DNA of 64,000 nucleotides from Toxoplasma gondii ME49 (lineage: Eukaryota; Apicomplexa; Conoidasida; Eucoccidiorida; Sarcocystidae), in the NCBI RefSeq assembly GCF_000006565.2, contig NC_031473.1, forward strand, positions 1,903,441 through 1,967,440. The letters are read 5' to 3'. Under the pieces are notes generated by a model, which worked only from the letters and a program-made list of their open reading frames with translations, was not told the DNA's origin and did not search any database. Position 1 is the first letter of the stretch, and every line of letters starts with the position of its first letter. The translations under genes were made by a program, and so were the position numbers. This document shows, piece by piece, positions 36,571-51,000 of the stretch.

Positions 36571-38195
36571 ATGACATCCTGCCGGCCAGAGTACAAGAAA
36601 GAGATGTCGACGCTGCAAGGGTCGCTTGTGGCTCTCGTGACTCCAATGAAGGCGGAACCTCCACACGAACTGGATGTTGAGGTGGGCAATATTGGAGAGA
36701 ACGCCGAACACGTGGAGGGGCAGAAATCGAATTGGAAAACGCTCAGGCAACCCCGCCGGTAGTATTTTCCTTTGTTCTGAGTGGGCGCGTTCAGCTAGGG
36801 ATTATCATGAAAGGATAGGGCGTACGCTGTGGGGGGGGGGGCTTTCTGTGTAAGACTGACATGAAAGCCAGAGTTCTCGTTTTCCATGATTGAATCCATA
36901 TTTAACTAGCGTTCTGTGGGCGCTGTCTCACCTATCACTGAACTTAGGAGCACATCTTGTTCTTTGTTGATTGGGATGGAAAATAGGAGTCGTGGAAAAA
37001 ATCATTGGGCCGTTTTAGAATGCGGCACCAAAGTCTTGCAACTGAACGTTCATCGGCAACTATGTTCTATCTGAAAAGGCTTTCAGCAGGTTCTTACCTT
37101 GCTTCAAATGAACAGTTATTACGCTCCTACACATAAGCAGTTGCGCACAGTATATTTGTGTACGTATGTTTCCCGTGCATATGGCCAGGTACTAATGGGT
37201 GCATCCATCAATGGACAAGATGGGTAGCTAGGTGATGTTCCCTTTGGCGTGTGTTTGTCTATTGTTCTGCCTTTCCTTCCCAGGCCCTGAAGAGATTGGT
37301 CGAATGGCATATCGGTGAGGGGACAGATGCCATTGTGGCGACGGGTACGACTGGCGAATCCCCGACCTTGACATGTAGAGAATGGGAGACAGTTGTCAGC
37401 ATCTGCGTTGGTGTTGCAGCCGGACGTGTGGCTGTGATAGCAGGCACAGGCACAAACTGCACAGCAACTTCTGTTGAAAAGACAAAAAGAGCTCAGGAAT
37501 TAGGTGCAGATGCAGCCCTTGTTGTAACACCTTATTACAACAAGCCTACACAAGCAGCTCTAGTTGAGCACTACCGTACAATTGCGGCTGCCGTACCTGA
37601 CTTCCCAATCATCACCTACAATGTGCCAGGCCGGACAGCGTGTGATCTACTGCCGGAGACGATCGCGAAAATTGCAACGGAAGCGCAAAACGTCATTGGA
37701 AACAAAGAAGCATCAGGGAACTTCGAGAGATTCAAAGCCCAGAGGAAACTCCTCGGCCCTGCCTTCAGGATTTTCAGTGGAGAAGACTGCCAGAGCTGCG
37801 AAGCCATGCTCGCGGGAGCGTGTGACGGAGTAATCAGCGTCACAAGCAATATAGTGCCGCGACAGATGCATTACATGTGCCAGTTGGCTCTCAGAGGAGA
37901 TCGAGAAAAGGCCAAACAAATTGATGGCCAACTCATGGGTCTCCACAAGAACCTCTTCTGCGAGCCGAACCCAACGGCGTCAAAGTGGCTTCTAGCGGAA
38001 CTCGGAAGGATTCCGCCGGGTATTCGCCTTCCCTTACTTCCTCTTTCAGCATGTTATCACGACACAGTCAGAAATGCCCTCAAGGAGGCACAAAATGCTC
38101 AGGTGCCCGTTGAGCGTGTATGCGTTCTTAGAAAGGAGCAACCGGACTTGGGTGCGTTGCGTCATGTACCTGTGTCAGATGAGAACAACGCATGA
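36571..38195 (+). CDS. Dihydrodipicolinate synthase (DapA) family aldolase, two exons
   Basis: Exon 1 is 36571-36681 (donor GAG|GTGGGC) and exon 2 is 37284-38195 (acceptor CTTTCCTTCCCAG), both phase 0, giving 340 residues; bacterial DapA has about 290. The enzyme condenses pyruvate with aspartate semialdehyde in the diaminopimelate route to lysine. The fold's landmarks are all present: GSLVALVTPM at the start, GTTGE (58-62, catalytic threonine), VVTPYYNKP (118-125), YNVPGRT (149-155; catalytic Tyr 149 and substrate-binding Arg 154), and GNKEASGN with Schiff-base Lys 178. The C-terminus extends beyond the barrel by some 20 residues. No clear transit peptide is seen. Other members of the superfamily (sialic acid lyase, KDG or HOGA aldolase) share the fold, but YNVPGR plus the N-terminal motif favour DapA proper. 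The DNA is close to bacterial type in protein sequence but carries a parasite intron. Confidence 0.88.
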
Positions 38196-39871
38196 AACCA
38201 GTAATGGACCATGGGATTGGTTTGCTTGCCGTCCAAACTTTGATTCAGACAACAGTAGGAATCAATGCTGGTTCATGCACGGGGGAAATACATGCAAGAA
38301 CGCAGCGCGTATGCAGGGACCAGCTACAAGCCGTCGCAAACAGAACGTGTTCAACTTTGACACGGGGCGGCATCCGCATTTGGTTGTGTTCATTTTGTCA
38401 AATGCTTTGACTTGAACAACAACATTTGTGTCGTTAGATCCTTGCTGTGTCCCGTCTACCCTGAGGCGACCTCGCCCGTGTGCATCGTTGTTTACGTTTA
38501 GTAGGAACCAAGTCGAAAAAAGTAGGCTGGCCAGTATTTGCACGACGTCGTCCGCTGTCTCTTGTCTGTTTCTCTCTTGTGGCTGGATTCCCCACCCGGA
38601 GCGGGGCCTTGCTACAGGAGGGCAGCTACATTGTTTTCGAAAGAGGAGGTGGCGGTTGAAAGTGCTCCTTCTTCATGCCTCGTCCTCCAGTTCCCGACGG
38701 GCCATTTGCAGAGCATCTACGCTGCGTGCCCCGTTTGGTCAGAGGGGGGTACAGTACGCACGTACACAGCCTACATTCGGTACGAAGGGGGTACGGGATA
38801 TGTGGCTCTGATCTCATAGGGACTTGTACCTTCCAGTAGTGTGCGAATTACGTGTCAGCAAGCGGTTTGTTTTGTGCATTGCTGCATGCTCGTCTATCAT
38901 ACCACGAAAATCGATGGTTCAATCAAAAGTTTACAAAAGGGTGTTCGTGTGGATCCTGGCCCGAGTGGAGAAAAATCAGGGGCTGCGTTTTTTTTGTTTT
39001 GTTGTTGCCTTTTCGCGTCACCCTACATTTGCGGCAATCGCAGGCCGGTTTGGGAGCAAAGTGCTATTGTACATGCTTCCGCTGCTACATTTTCACAAGC
39101 GTCATTTATGAATTCATTGTATTTGTTCGGTGCAATTTAGCGGAGTTCCTGCCGAAATGGCTCGCTGCAAGTTGCCAAAATGGCGTAATCTGGGATGTGG
39201 AGAAAGTATTAAATGATTACGTCTGCATCACATCGGTGCGTTGGCAGCAGTGGCCTATCACAGCATGTGGAGCATGAGTACAGACCTCGCAATTTGATTT
39301 TGTACACTGAACTTAGGAGCAAGAACGCGTTGGCAATGTGTACGACTAATAAGTTTCGCTCTTCTAGATCCTGTGAAATCATTCTCATGAACGAAGGCAC
39401 GCAGACGACGCATCATTTAGCCAGTTTGCCAGCATGATAAGAGTACGAAACATAGATGTGTCACGTTTGATAATTCAGGTAACACAGAGACCAGAACTGG
39501 CCTTCTTAAGGCGTAGCAACAGTGTGCAGGGCCTACCACATGTGTCGGTGAGCGGCAGGGATCTTGCTGGTAGCGAGCAAACGCGCCCCTTATCGTCTTC
39601 GCGTTTTTAATCGTCGTCTACCGAATACACGGTAGCTAGTGTTGCAGAACTCGATTCTCTGAGATACGGCAACATGAGGAGAGTTTCGACACGCTGCTCT
39701 GGTGATTCTTGGTGATTCGCGTCTTTACCCCTTTGTTTGCGGTTACTTGCGTCGGTCCCGCGATCACCGCTGCGACACCGGCGATTCCGTAACACTGTTC
39801 TTCTGCATTGCTTGCCGGGTGCGAAACAAAAGAGAAAGTAGCTGACTGTGTCACCATGGTGTATCCTTTGG
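38196..39871. other. Intergenic region after the DapA-like gene
   Basis: About 1.7 kb. The first part is presumably 3' untranslated sequence. No frame with domain character, RNA gene or notable repeat is seen. Confidence 0.5.
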
Positions 39872-40750
39872 ATGCTACAAGGGACTTCAAGGCTCTGCAT
39901 CCCACCACATGCCCAGTTTGCTCTTTCGTTGGCAGTCAGGCAGCCTGTCAAATCATATTCGCGTCGTGTTGCTGCCCCCTTGCTTAGTGACGGGTCCATG
40001 CTGAGGTGCAAATCAACTGGCGCACGGAAACATCAGAGACGAAGACATTCGGGAAGGCCTTCCCCGTATTTCAAACTTGTTGGCCGTCTCTTCCTCCCTA
40101 CTCGTCTTGCACCATCCAGTTGTTCAGGAGCTCAAGCGACGGTATGTTACGTTCTGAACTTCTCGACACCTAGTTAGTCAGCGTCTCACGTTGTGTTTGC
40201 CTTGCGGGCATCTACGAAGAAAGACCTATCTCCCGGAGGATGAAGAGACCTTAGAATGGAAGAAACAACACAGTTCCAAGCAAGTGACGAGACTTCTAAG
40301 CTTCGTAGAAAGAACGGGTGAGCTGGTCGTTCTGGTTCTTCGTCTGGAAGTTGCGCTGGCCACAGCCTTCTTTGTTCGATAATTCGTGGTCATGACGCAA
40401 TTTCATCCAAATATGTACCGCCATTCTCACTGTTTTTCTTGGAAGGCTGACGACGCTTCTCCTCCGCCGCCGCCTTCGTCGCCCACAACCGGTTTCAATT
40501 CACTGAAACACGCCTCCTCAGAGACAATAACTAACGATATGTCTCTGTGTGCAGTGTGCGCCTCACTTTTTTGGGGGACAGAACATTTACATTTCACGGA
40601 CAACAGCCCCAAAACGGCATCTCGCTCGAGAGACCGCTGGAAACAGCTATTGATTTCCTTTTTCCTGCTGATGAAGAAGAGAACGCGTCATCGATCTCGA
40701 CTATGAGTCCACCAGAGGAGACGAAATTGCAGGAAGGCAACGCCAGTTGA
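39872..40750 (+). CDS. Possible small multi-exon gene with mitochondrial presequence-like start
   Basis: Three protein-like stretches occur in order. 39872-40141 (ATG, then 90 codons rich in Arg, Ser and Leu and almost free of acidic residues, like a mitochondrial targeting peptide) ends at an ACG|GTATGT donor. 40224-40317 (TYLPEDEETLEWKK) ends at a G|GTGAGC donor. 40555-40750 follows a GTGTGCAG acceptor, reads VRLTFLGDRTFTFHGQQPQ and ends at TGA 40748. The join between the second and third pieces is out of phase by one base, and the first intron would be only 82 nt, so at least one boundary is wrong or an exon is missing. Function is not recognisable. The gene may be real, but the model is provisional. 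Confidence 0.3.
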
Positions 40751-42061
40751 GTCACCACCGCATTGCCTGACGGATTTTGGAAGACAGAGTCACTGCGAAC
40801 GGAGGTTCAAGTTCTCTTTGAGCTAGTGAGCAGTTCGCCTACGGGGCCTTGCTGTGGAGTTCCCCAGTGAGCCACGATTGTTTTTGATACTGATGTCTCA
40901 GCGCGGAAACCGCTTGTTTCATACCAAAGATGCAGTCGGACAACTTGGATTTCGATCATATTGAATCGATCTTGACAACTGGTGTTTTGCTGTTGCGTAT
41001 GAGGTGGGCCAACGCCGAATTCGCTGAAAACTGCCCGGACTAGTGTATCCTTTTGCACACTGACAGACGCCATGGACTATTGAATTCAATATTGAAGAAG
41101 GGCTAAATGGAAGATGATTTTTTCTGTGATATGAAACATCCGACGAAATCGCTGATGCTGGACGGCAAGCCAGCGAGTTGGCTTGTCTGGTATCGGCATG
41201 GAAGAGTGAAATTTGTAGGTGTGAATTTTGACTAAGCAGGTAGAAGGACAGTCGTGTTTGTCTCTTCTGATTCCTTTGGTTTCTGCCTCGTCTTTGGTAT
41301 CGAACGTGCATCTGTTGGCACCAGTCTGGGAATAGGACTTCAATTATGATGACCATAGAAGCAATAACACTCCCGAGCGTCGGCGTTACGCTTAGCGCCG
41401 ATGGTTTACGAGACTCATGCGAATCCTTACCGAAGACCTGTGTTGGCACTAATGGGAACCGTATGAATGTGTTTTTGTGTAAATTGACAGTCATCGTGTG
41501 CACTTCCGGAATGAATGAACACACAAGATGCAACCCAATTGGCGTCCCCGGTCATGCCCAAGTTCCTTTTTTGCTGTGTTCCATCGCTCGTGCAGTCGAG
41601 GGCAATTCGCATTACAGTGACGCCCCTTTTGTGGTGCATCGCCACACTTAAACACGCTCAAAATAAGGCAGGACCTCTCAACTATCATTCTACGTCAATA
41701 CTGGTGGAAACGTAACTGCTGTTGTCTCATTTATGCCACTGTTGTGTAAACGCCTCTCACGAGCTGAGGCACACAAAACTCAGTACGTCTCCTCTATCCG
41801 GCAAGTGCTCGTGCCACAATTCACCAAAAAATCAATTGGACATCACTTTCAGAACTGGAAATCATCTTGACATGTCTCTCTCTCGCGTCACTTTTGCCAA
41901 TCCTCTCCACACGTGCTCCCTTGTCCATATATACAGATATCCATATATATATATATATATATATATATGCACTTTCAGCAGACGGATACGCCCGTGTGCA
42001 TGCAGAGAAATCGTGTGTGTACGACGAGAAGTTACACACACATCATAAAATTCGCTGCGTT
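40751..42061. other. Intergenic region before the B-box gene 3' end
   Basis: About 1.3 kb. A 204-codon minus-strand frame (40919-41533) starts with TTG and lacks domain character, so I do not call it. A (TA)n tract lies at 41943-41968. Confidence 0.5.
41943..41968. repeat. (TA)13-like tract
   Basis: A pure TA run in intergenic DNA just downstream of the B-box gene. Confidence 0.9.
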
Positions 42062-45000
42062 TTAACGCCAGCCCAGCGCCTCAGAGGCGGGGTCTTCATA
42101 CGTGCTGGCTCGTATGGCGAATTCGAGAAGTTCTTCGTAGGCCGGGGTGGCAACGTCCCTTTCGGTGAGTCCCGGGGTGCCAGATTGGAAGGTTCCTTCT
42201 CGCATATCCCGGTCGAGGCGCAAGATGTACTGCAGGAATTCTCCCGTGGCTTCGTCTGCTGCCTTCCGGAGAACCGCGGAGCTGAACTTTAGCGGGGATT
42301 CGAGCCGCGGCAGCTTCAGTTGGAGAGCGCACCAGTCAACAATTTCTTTTCCCGCTTGCGCGAGGAACTGTTCCTCGACATTTCGAAGCGCAGCCTCAGT
42401 GGCAAGAGCGTCGCTGTCTGGTCTGCTGCGCCTGCCGTCTTCTCGGTCGCCGTTCTCGCGCTCTTCTCGGGTCTCTGAGCCGGCCACTCTTTCGCTGCCT
42501 GGGCGCAGAACTCGTCGTGGCAGCGAGCTGACTGCCTCCCAACAAAAACTTGCCATTTGCCGAAGGAGTTTGTCCATGGCGCCGTACGTTGGAGGCACGC
42601 GCGACCGCTCCGCGATCTCGCGCATGCGGCGCAGACCTACGAGGTCTGTTCGTTCGTCCGCTGAGAAGTCGGAGGTGGCCCGACCCAGACCGTCTCTGGC
42701 GTCCTGGACGACGTGTTTCGGCGCATATCTCAGGATGAAATTCCCGAAAAAGCAACAAATCAGCGTCTCTGCACACGTCGCGATCGCAGACGAGGTCACG
42801 TGATGAGCAGACGCAAAAGAGGTCACCGGGGACTCGCGAAGTTGCGCGTCTACGGCATCCGCGAGGAGGTAAAGCAGCCCGCGAAACGTGCACGGGAAGT
42901 CCGCCAGAGAGAGTCGCTTCAGCCGCTCCAGAAACAGGCTGCCTGCGGGTCGAAACAGCTTCGCAGGTGTCTCTCTGAGAATCTGATCCGCACTCAAATG
43001 CTCCGACGCCACGATGCTGTCTGCCGCCGCCAACACCGGGTCCATCACCTGGTGCAGCCAGGACAGATCGCCCGGCAAAAGCATCTCTTTCGAAGACGTC
43101 ACGAACGACAGAAAGGGGAAGAGCAGCGATGAAGAGTGCAGAAACAGCGACGCTGGAAGGTGGCCTACCCACTTCAACTCGTACTGAACACAACCAACGC
43201 AAAGCAAAAGACATCCGGACTTCGAGGGGACAGTAGAGACAACTGGGCGAACCACACATAGCGCCACACAATCCACACAAAACACAGTAGTTCAGAAAAC
43301 GCATAGATACACGTACATGTAGTGATTCACCAGGGACCCAACGACGACACTCCTGTCCGCGGTGAATGCATATACATATAATATATATATATATATATGG
43401 AGAGACAGCCGCGTATGCGAAGATTCCTGTGCAGTTATCGATGCTAAACGTCATCGTATAGGTCCACTGGGGGCTTCTTGTATCGCTCGACAATTGCTTC
43501 TTTTTATGTCGACACGCTGCGTATACAATATGACGTAGTCACGTTTACGAGTTGGTTAATCCTCTAAGAGTGCTTCCACGCAAGTGCTGCTGGGTTCGGG
43601 ACGAATATGCAGTCATGTACCAACAAGGAAAACCTTTCGTCCGGGGGGTTGACAGCGGAGAAGTGAATTGTTTTAGGGCGGTAACGGTGAGAATGGTCTA
43701 CACCTTAATCTACCGCTTTGTCCCATGTAAATCTCTACGTCTGCCTTCTCGGCTTTCACTCCGTCCCTTGTCGTGGATATGTTTCCACCGTCCATCTCTT
43801 CTTTCTCTACTAATGTTCGCCCCTCCCTGCGTGGCCTTCCGCTCCCTGACTGTTTTTTTTCCGCACCCGGAACAGGTGATACGCGAGGTCCGGCACTGCA
43901 GAAAACGAATTCGCCAGATTGCATGCAGCGGCCACGAGTCGCCGGCGCTGATCGCCGTCGGACGCCTGAAGCACAAACAGAAACGCTTTGAAAAGCCAAG
44001 AAACTCCATGCGACACATGCGATGCTACCTCAACTGTGAAGAATGTATGGAAACGTCGGTCGTCAGGTTTTCTCAAGACGAGCTAAAGCTGAAATTCATA
44101 TGGGGGCTATGCCTTTATTCGACATGGAATAAACACAAGTGATCGACACACGGTCACAACTGCATATGAAACCAATCGTGTAGGCATGCGTCGATTCGAA
44201 TCCGACGCACACACTGGCTCTGTCGACGGTCGCGTTATTGCCCTTCACAGCACACATAATCTGCTGGTTCAACCCCGCGGATTTCCGTCACATACTCGAA
44301 GAAGGAGGTCGTAGAATATTGAAATCCAACACTCTTAGCTATCGGTGCCCGCCGATAATTTGAGTCCACGTGTTCCGTTGCGAGCAGGGCAGGCGATAAA
44401 TGTAACTCAGCTCTCCGCCAGCAGAAACTGTCGCGGGTTCCCTACCTTGAGCAGCGTTAGAAGCGGGATAAAGTTGTTGTCCGACAAGAGATTCCAGAGG
44501 CGGCGACACACGGCCTTAGGGACCTTCTGGAGAGGACTGAGAATCGACATGAGGGTGGGAAGATTCTCGCCTCGCTCCTCCGCCTCGCGAGCCCGTGCAA
44601 CGATCTCCCGCGTTTGCGGTGGAAGAGCATTGGGATCCGTTGCAGCTTCCGCCGAGGTAGCTAGTGAAGAAAAAACCCACATGAATAGGTCAACTCGTCA
44701 CGGAAAATGCGGGGAACAAGACTCTCTTTGTTGCACGCACGTATGCAGCTCCACGTATGTCGATACAGACACACGCATGCACACAAGAACTCAAGCCGAC
44801 GAGTACGCAACATGGTATACAGACACATCGGGATGTGTGTACGTGTGAAACAATAAATTTTCATATGGTTTCTTCCCTAGCTGCAGGTTCCAGATTGCTG
44901 TGGCACCGTCCGGTGACACTGGAAAACATTTGGACAGAAGCAAATGCCGAAAAAGAGTGTCGAAACCCCACACACACAACATGACTGTCAGTTATTCCGA

Positions 45001-48000
45001 CAGCCCCCCCAAAAGACGCACCAACACAAAGACTCGACATGTACACATGCACTTAGGCTCATGAAAGTCCAAGTCTGCATATGTGGATGTATACGCACAC
45101 AAATGTACATATATACATACATACATTCATACTATATATATGCATCTACGTATACGTGTCTCTTAAAATGGGTGAAGAAAAGCAGCTGAGTCCAGGGAGT
45201 TCGGAGGGAGAAAGGACAGATACTTACGGATGTATTCGACGGCGCTAGCGATGGGTCCTTCTTCTGCAATGGAAACTTGGTCTCGTGCATACTCCGGGAA
45301 GCAAGGCATTTTCGTGTGGCCACATACGCGGCCTTCGTCGAGTCCCTCGACCTCGGAGGGGAGACCGACCCACTTCGCTTCTGGAACACTCTCGCCTGAA
45401 AAATCAACGCGAGACATACAACCCACAGGGCGACGAGGACCGCTTTCGCGAAAGCAGAAAGACACTCAGCTCCCTAATGCCACTAGTCCTCTCCACACAG
45501 AATGCAGACACGTACGAGAGGTACACCACCACTACCATCTGGACGAGAACCTTGGCGTAGGGGAAATTACACAGGGGGAACGAAGAGAAGGAGACACGTC
45601 ACACACACAACAGGGGCTTCGTGTCACCTTAAACGCGGAGCTACAGACGAAGAGAGACAGCTAGGGGTGCACAGGCATCACTACAAACGTGACGAGAACG
45701 GCTGATGGATACAGCTGTCCGTCTCGATATTTAAGCATGCATGCTAGGAGGCATCCAGTCGCCCACCGACAACCCATTTCCGAGCCCCTCCATCTCTGTT
45801 CCACGTCTCTCCATCGAAATGCATACGTACGTGCCTGTTTGAATATATATACATATGCATGTAGATGCATATATGTTTTTATTTAACTTAAATGAGGCAC
45901 GGAAATTCACACATATGCAGAGACTGGGCAGCGGGAGCAAGTTCTTTCTGCTAAGCTGTACCTTCCTTGTCAAGGAGAGCAAGCGGTCCGGTTGCATCTT
46001 CGTCCTTTCCATCGCTTCGTTTCATCTTGTCCGTCCTCGTTCGAGACCCGAGACGAGTCAGGAAAACGTTCATCTGACAACGCGCAGAAACAGTCCACTG
46101 CAGTCGCCGTGGTCATTCCATCTCACAGAGTTCCTCTGTTCTCAATGTGCTCCTGCCTGGTGTGGACATACGCTTGCGTTTTTACATACACGCATCTGCA
46201 CCTCTTTCTGTGTTTTTGTCGAGAAAGTAACTCGTCAGAGGAAAAGAAGAGAGACACAGATGCTCTCTATGTCTTTTCTTTTCCCCCTCATATGTATCCG
46301 TATATATATATATATATATATGCGTGTGTGTGTGTGTGAAAATAACGGTTGGCCAGAAATGCCATCATTCGCCAGCATAAGCGATGTAGGGAACTCGTGG
46401 GGCATGAGACCATTCACAAACGAAAAACGTGTACCCATACATCATGCATGCAACTCTCTTTCGATATTCCATATATACATAATTGTATAGATGTATATAT
46501 ATATATATATATGACTTTCTGTTTTTCTGTCTTTGTGAATCACAGAGACGACAATATTACGTACTGATTGTCCAAAGAGAAAACATACGCACATACATAC
46601 ATGCATATATATATATATATATATGGCTTTGTGTTTTTGGTGTCTTCAGAACTCGCCGAGACGACCACGTTACGTACAGACTGTTGATCTGCGGGGACGT
46701 CTAGAGTTTTCAGAGAGGGGACAGCGTAGGGAGCAGTGGTGACTGAGAAGGAGCCTTGGAGGATGAATTTCTCTGACATCCATGCAGGCATCGAGTCCAA
46801 GTCGACGTCTACCCTGACCGCACCGCCGAATATATTGGCCGCCTACAAAGACACCAAAAGATAGAGAAAAACAGTCTAGTTACACTCCCTGGTTTACATA
46901 TTTCAGTCATGATGCTGTTGGCGCTACCTACGGATTCATTAGCCAGCGTACGTATAGCTCCCAATGTCAAGTTCAAGGGAGGACACCTCATACGCATCTA
47001 TCTCTCTCTATATATCTCCCTACGCGTTTCTATCTCTATCTACGAATCTCAATCTATGTATATCTTTCTATTTAACAACATGTCTATTCATATGGATATC
47101 AATCTCTATCTACCTATATTGATGTCTGTCGACATCTATCTATCTGACTACATTCATCTACACGCATCTCATCCTCTACGTCGAGGATCTTCGCTTGTTC
47201 CCAGCCTGTGTGCCAGACACGCATCTGCTGGGATTGTCAGGTCTTTGCTCCCCTCTCGGACTGACGCGGGCTTCCCTGGAAAAAAGATCTGTTTTCAAAA
47301 AGGCAAGACAAAAGCATGAACACATGGGCAGAGAAAAACGCACGACGCTCCTCGCGGGCAGGCCATCCGCGGAAGGCACTTCGTGGAAAACAACGCGGCG
47401 ATAACGCGAACGAGAGAAGATGCGTAGAAGCAAACAGGCGACGAACACCGATTCTTCTCGGTGCGGAAGCAGCGCCTTACAGCCAGATCGAATTTGTGCT
47501 TGTAGCTGAGGAACTCCGCAGGGCTCAGGGAGAGTCGCAAATGTGCAAAGAAGGTCTGAGAGGACAAGCAGCAGTACGCAGAATTCCAACACTAAAACGA
47601 AGTGTATTTTTCCTATCCTCTTGTTCCCTTCTTATTGGAAATGGGGAAACAGACTTTTCACGTGTGAACCATCCGTGCGATGAGGGTGCGGTTGCGCATG
47701 CAAAGTTATTACATGCTAGTAAACAAAACAGAAAAAAAAACGCAGGTGTCTTGTGCCCTCGAAGTACATACTTCCGAAACGCATTGGTAGCCATGGAAGA
47801 TGTCGACACCCTGGTTGTACGTATACACAGAGACAAGTGTGAGGGGGTGGCAAACTACCGGACCGGCTTTTCACGCATGCACCGATTCTAGAAAGGCACA
47901 TTTCACGTTACGCATGCAATGTAAGCCGTCAGCGATTTACTCAGAAACGCGTGTGCAGTTGATAGGTCAGAGGCGCTTTACCCTCCAGATCAAGGTACCT

Positions 48001-51000
48001 GAAAAGTGGTCTCAAGATTCATAGCACCTATGATTTTATGCTTATGTTGTTGTTGACACTCAGATGTAACAAGGGCATAGAAAAAGCGATATATATATAT
48101 ATATATATATAGGTAGCGATATAGAAGAGCATAATGCATGTCCGACTCTTGTGCTTTTTCTTCATTTCTGTTACTTTCTAGATTGCTTTATCTGCTGAGT
48201 TCCTTTCTCGAAATCCGCTACTCTCCGTTTGACCTTGTTTCGCTTTCCTTTTCAGAGCCTCTTCGATCTCCTCTATCTTGTAACCTTAACCTCTTTCCTT
48301 TCTGGGGGTCTCGCCTGAATGCACGCACCTCCATCCATTCGATGACAAGCATTTCGCTGAGAAGCTCACGCTTGACGGCGAGAAGGTAGTTCGTTTTCCT
48401 CTCCTTCATTGCAGACAGCTGGCCAACCAAGTTCCTGTGAAGAGACAGTGGAGATGTGGAAGTCAGTGCACAAGAAGAAACCACTATTTTCAATCTCTGC
48501 TCTTTTTTGGGAGGAGGGGACCCTACCCCTTTCTACGCGTCGGTGAAACTACGAAGCGCGATTCATGACGCACAAACAAGAGAGAACTCAAACGTACGTC
48601 GATGCAGAATCCGAGAGTTTTAGCATTTATGCCATCTTTTGTTAGCCTTGAATGACTACCTGAAAGGTGACCTAGTCTGGTAACGAAATACAGACAACCA
48701 AGTTCTTTGCGGCTGCCGTACACCTCCACCCCACTGGACTGCTTGTGCATATCCCCGCCACAAACGTATGGGATGAACGCATGCAGAGCATGAGACAAAG
48801 CCGCCGTCCATCTTGAGGTTTTAGTGAATCATTCATTTCTCTAGCCTTGTTGATCCAGCGATCCCTGAAAGCGTTCCAGCCTCTCTTCTGTGAAACCTGC
48901 CAAGGTTTATCTCGGCCGCCTCGCCTACTTGGACGCTTCGTCGATCCGCTTCTGGACAGACAAGAAATTCGAGTGAAGCTGACCCAGCTGGCGATGCTTC
49001 TCCACCAGCTCGCGATCGATGCGGCGTCGCCTCTCCAGCAACGCCTCTTCGCTCTGAAAAAAAATCAACCTTTCTGTCTATCCTTGACTTTGAGTTCTCT
49101 TTTCTGCTTCTCGTTCCCAGCCTCTCCTTTCTCTTGCTCTCTCTGCTTGCTCTATGCTATCATCGACAGCGCCCTCTTCACTTTTTCCCCGTACCTTATA
49201 TCCAAACACACAAAAAAAGTGCTGACACAATCCGAGGACTAGAACTCCCAATAATATCTGGCCTGCTATCCCCGGCGTACCTATTCATATATACACATAT
49301 ATATACATTTGTCTTCACAAGTCTATGAATATCTATATAGATGATCACCGATATATATATATATATATATATTTGCATATAGACGCATTTGTCGATAATC
49401 GGCTCACAGGTGCGCTGGAGTAATACGTGTACAGAAGAGAAAGCTGATCTCTTTTCAGATCCGTGTACCCCCACCACGTTTGAAACCCATGAAACCGGAG
49501 ATAAGGAAGAAGATGGACAACTGGCGAAGGGAGAATGGCCCGAAAGCAAGTGTTGGCGACGTGGGGCGCTCTTGGTTCCCATTCTTTGCATGCAGCTCGC
49601 GAATAAAGGATCCCAAGACTTTTCGGCAAAAGACACAAAACGCTGAACGGAGACGAAAATCCTTACTGGAGAGGAATCCTGCATGACCATCTTGTAGGCG
49701 TCCAGAGTGGAGATCAGCGGATGCTCAGAAAAGTCTTGAAAAAGAAGGAAAAGCCAAGTAAGGCATGAATTTCCACACCCGGAAAGAAGAGCGGGAGGGA
49801 CACCAGGATGTGGCCCGGTCAGAGTGAGACAAAAGGAAATGCTTCCACTCCTCAGGACCAACCCACTTGTCTTGAAGAGAATCACCACTGAGACGCACCA
49901 ATGAAGTCGATGAGACTAGGGGTACGATTGGCACTTTTGGAGCAACACTTATTCTTAAGCAGCCCAGTGGGATGGCGGTGTGCAGAAATCATGAAGAACT
50001 TGGTTGTTTGTATCTCATAACGCGTAGAACAAGACCTCTTCTCTACAGAGAAAAATGATTCCTCCATGGGCATCCATTGGCCTCCGAACCACAAACAACG
50101 TGTCGACAGAGAGCGGCCGAAAGAATCCGAAAATCCCGACGCAGTGAGGACACGGTTAGTCGACGGAGCGCGCCAGGACACAGCTGACACATCGCCCTAA
50201 CAGAGAAGATCTGCGAAATCTGGGAGCTCCAGTTTCAAGCAGCGCTCTCAATCTCTTTCTCTTATCTTCACCCACGCAAGAAACTCAGACTGGCTGTCCG
50301 TGTACCGAAATGCATATGCATTCTCGTTCCTACACTCGAACACGAGACAAAGAGACGAACTGGTGAGGATGTCATCGAAACATTCAGATCCAACTCTCTC
50401 CATGTGCATACACAAATGCATAGTTGTATTGGCATATATGCTTGCTAGTCCAGACGGCGGAGTCCGCGAGAGCGGTCCGTTTGCCTGTCGAATTAACTTT
50501 GGCACGAGGGGCACATGCATGCACGTGTGGTGGAACAGGCACCTGAGAGAGTCTTTCGCAGTTATGGCGGATGTTGTTCTCACCTGCAGCAGAGTGACTT
50601 CCGATCAGGATACAGTGGGGACAGAGAGCGACAAAGCACTGAAAAAACAGACATACAGTCTTGCCGATGTGACCCTTTCGTCTGGAATTGCGCCAACAAG
50701 TCTTCAACCACGAGGGTGCTTCCACAGGGGAACTGTGCGTACTGTGCAGAAGGATCAAAACGTCGCAATTCATCTACATGCGTGGGGCGGCAAAATCTCA
50801 TTCGTTGCTGGTAGGTTTGCTTCAACACGGGGAATCGCGGAGGAAAGATCTCGACTCTCGATTGAGCAACTGGAATTATCTACCCTTCTCGTTTTTCTGT
50901 GTGATCGTCTCTCCTCATTTTCAAATGATCATCTAGCTTATAAATCAACGTTTTACGCGTGGAGCCGGCTGGTCCACTTTGTCCCCGAAGAATCAAGGAG

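Noticed and set aside
40919..41533. 204-codon minus-strand frame
   Set aside because: It starts with TTG, has no domain or signal, and no splice partner was found.
44186..44208. Hairpin with TTCGAAT loop resembling a tRNA T-arm
   Set aside because: No acceptor, D or anticodon arm can be found around it. It is an isolated palindrome in an intron.
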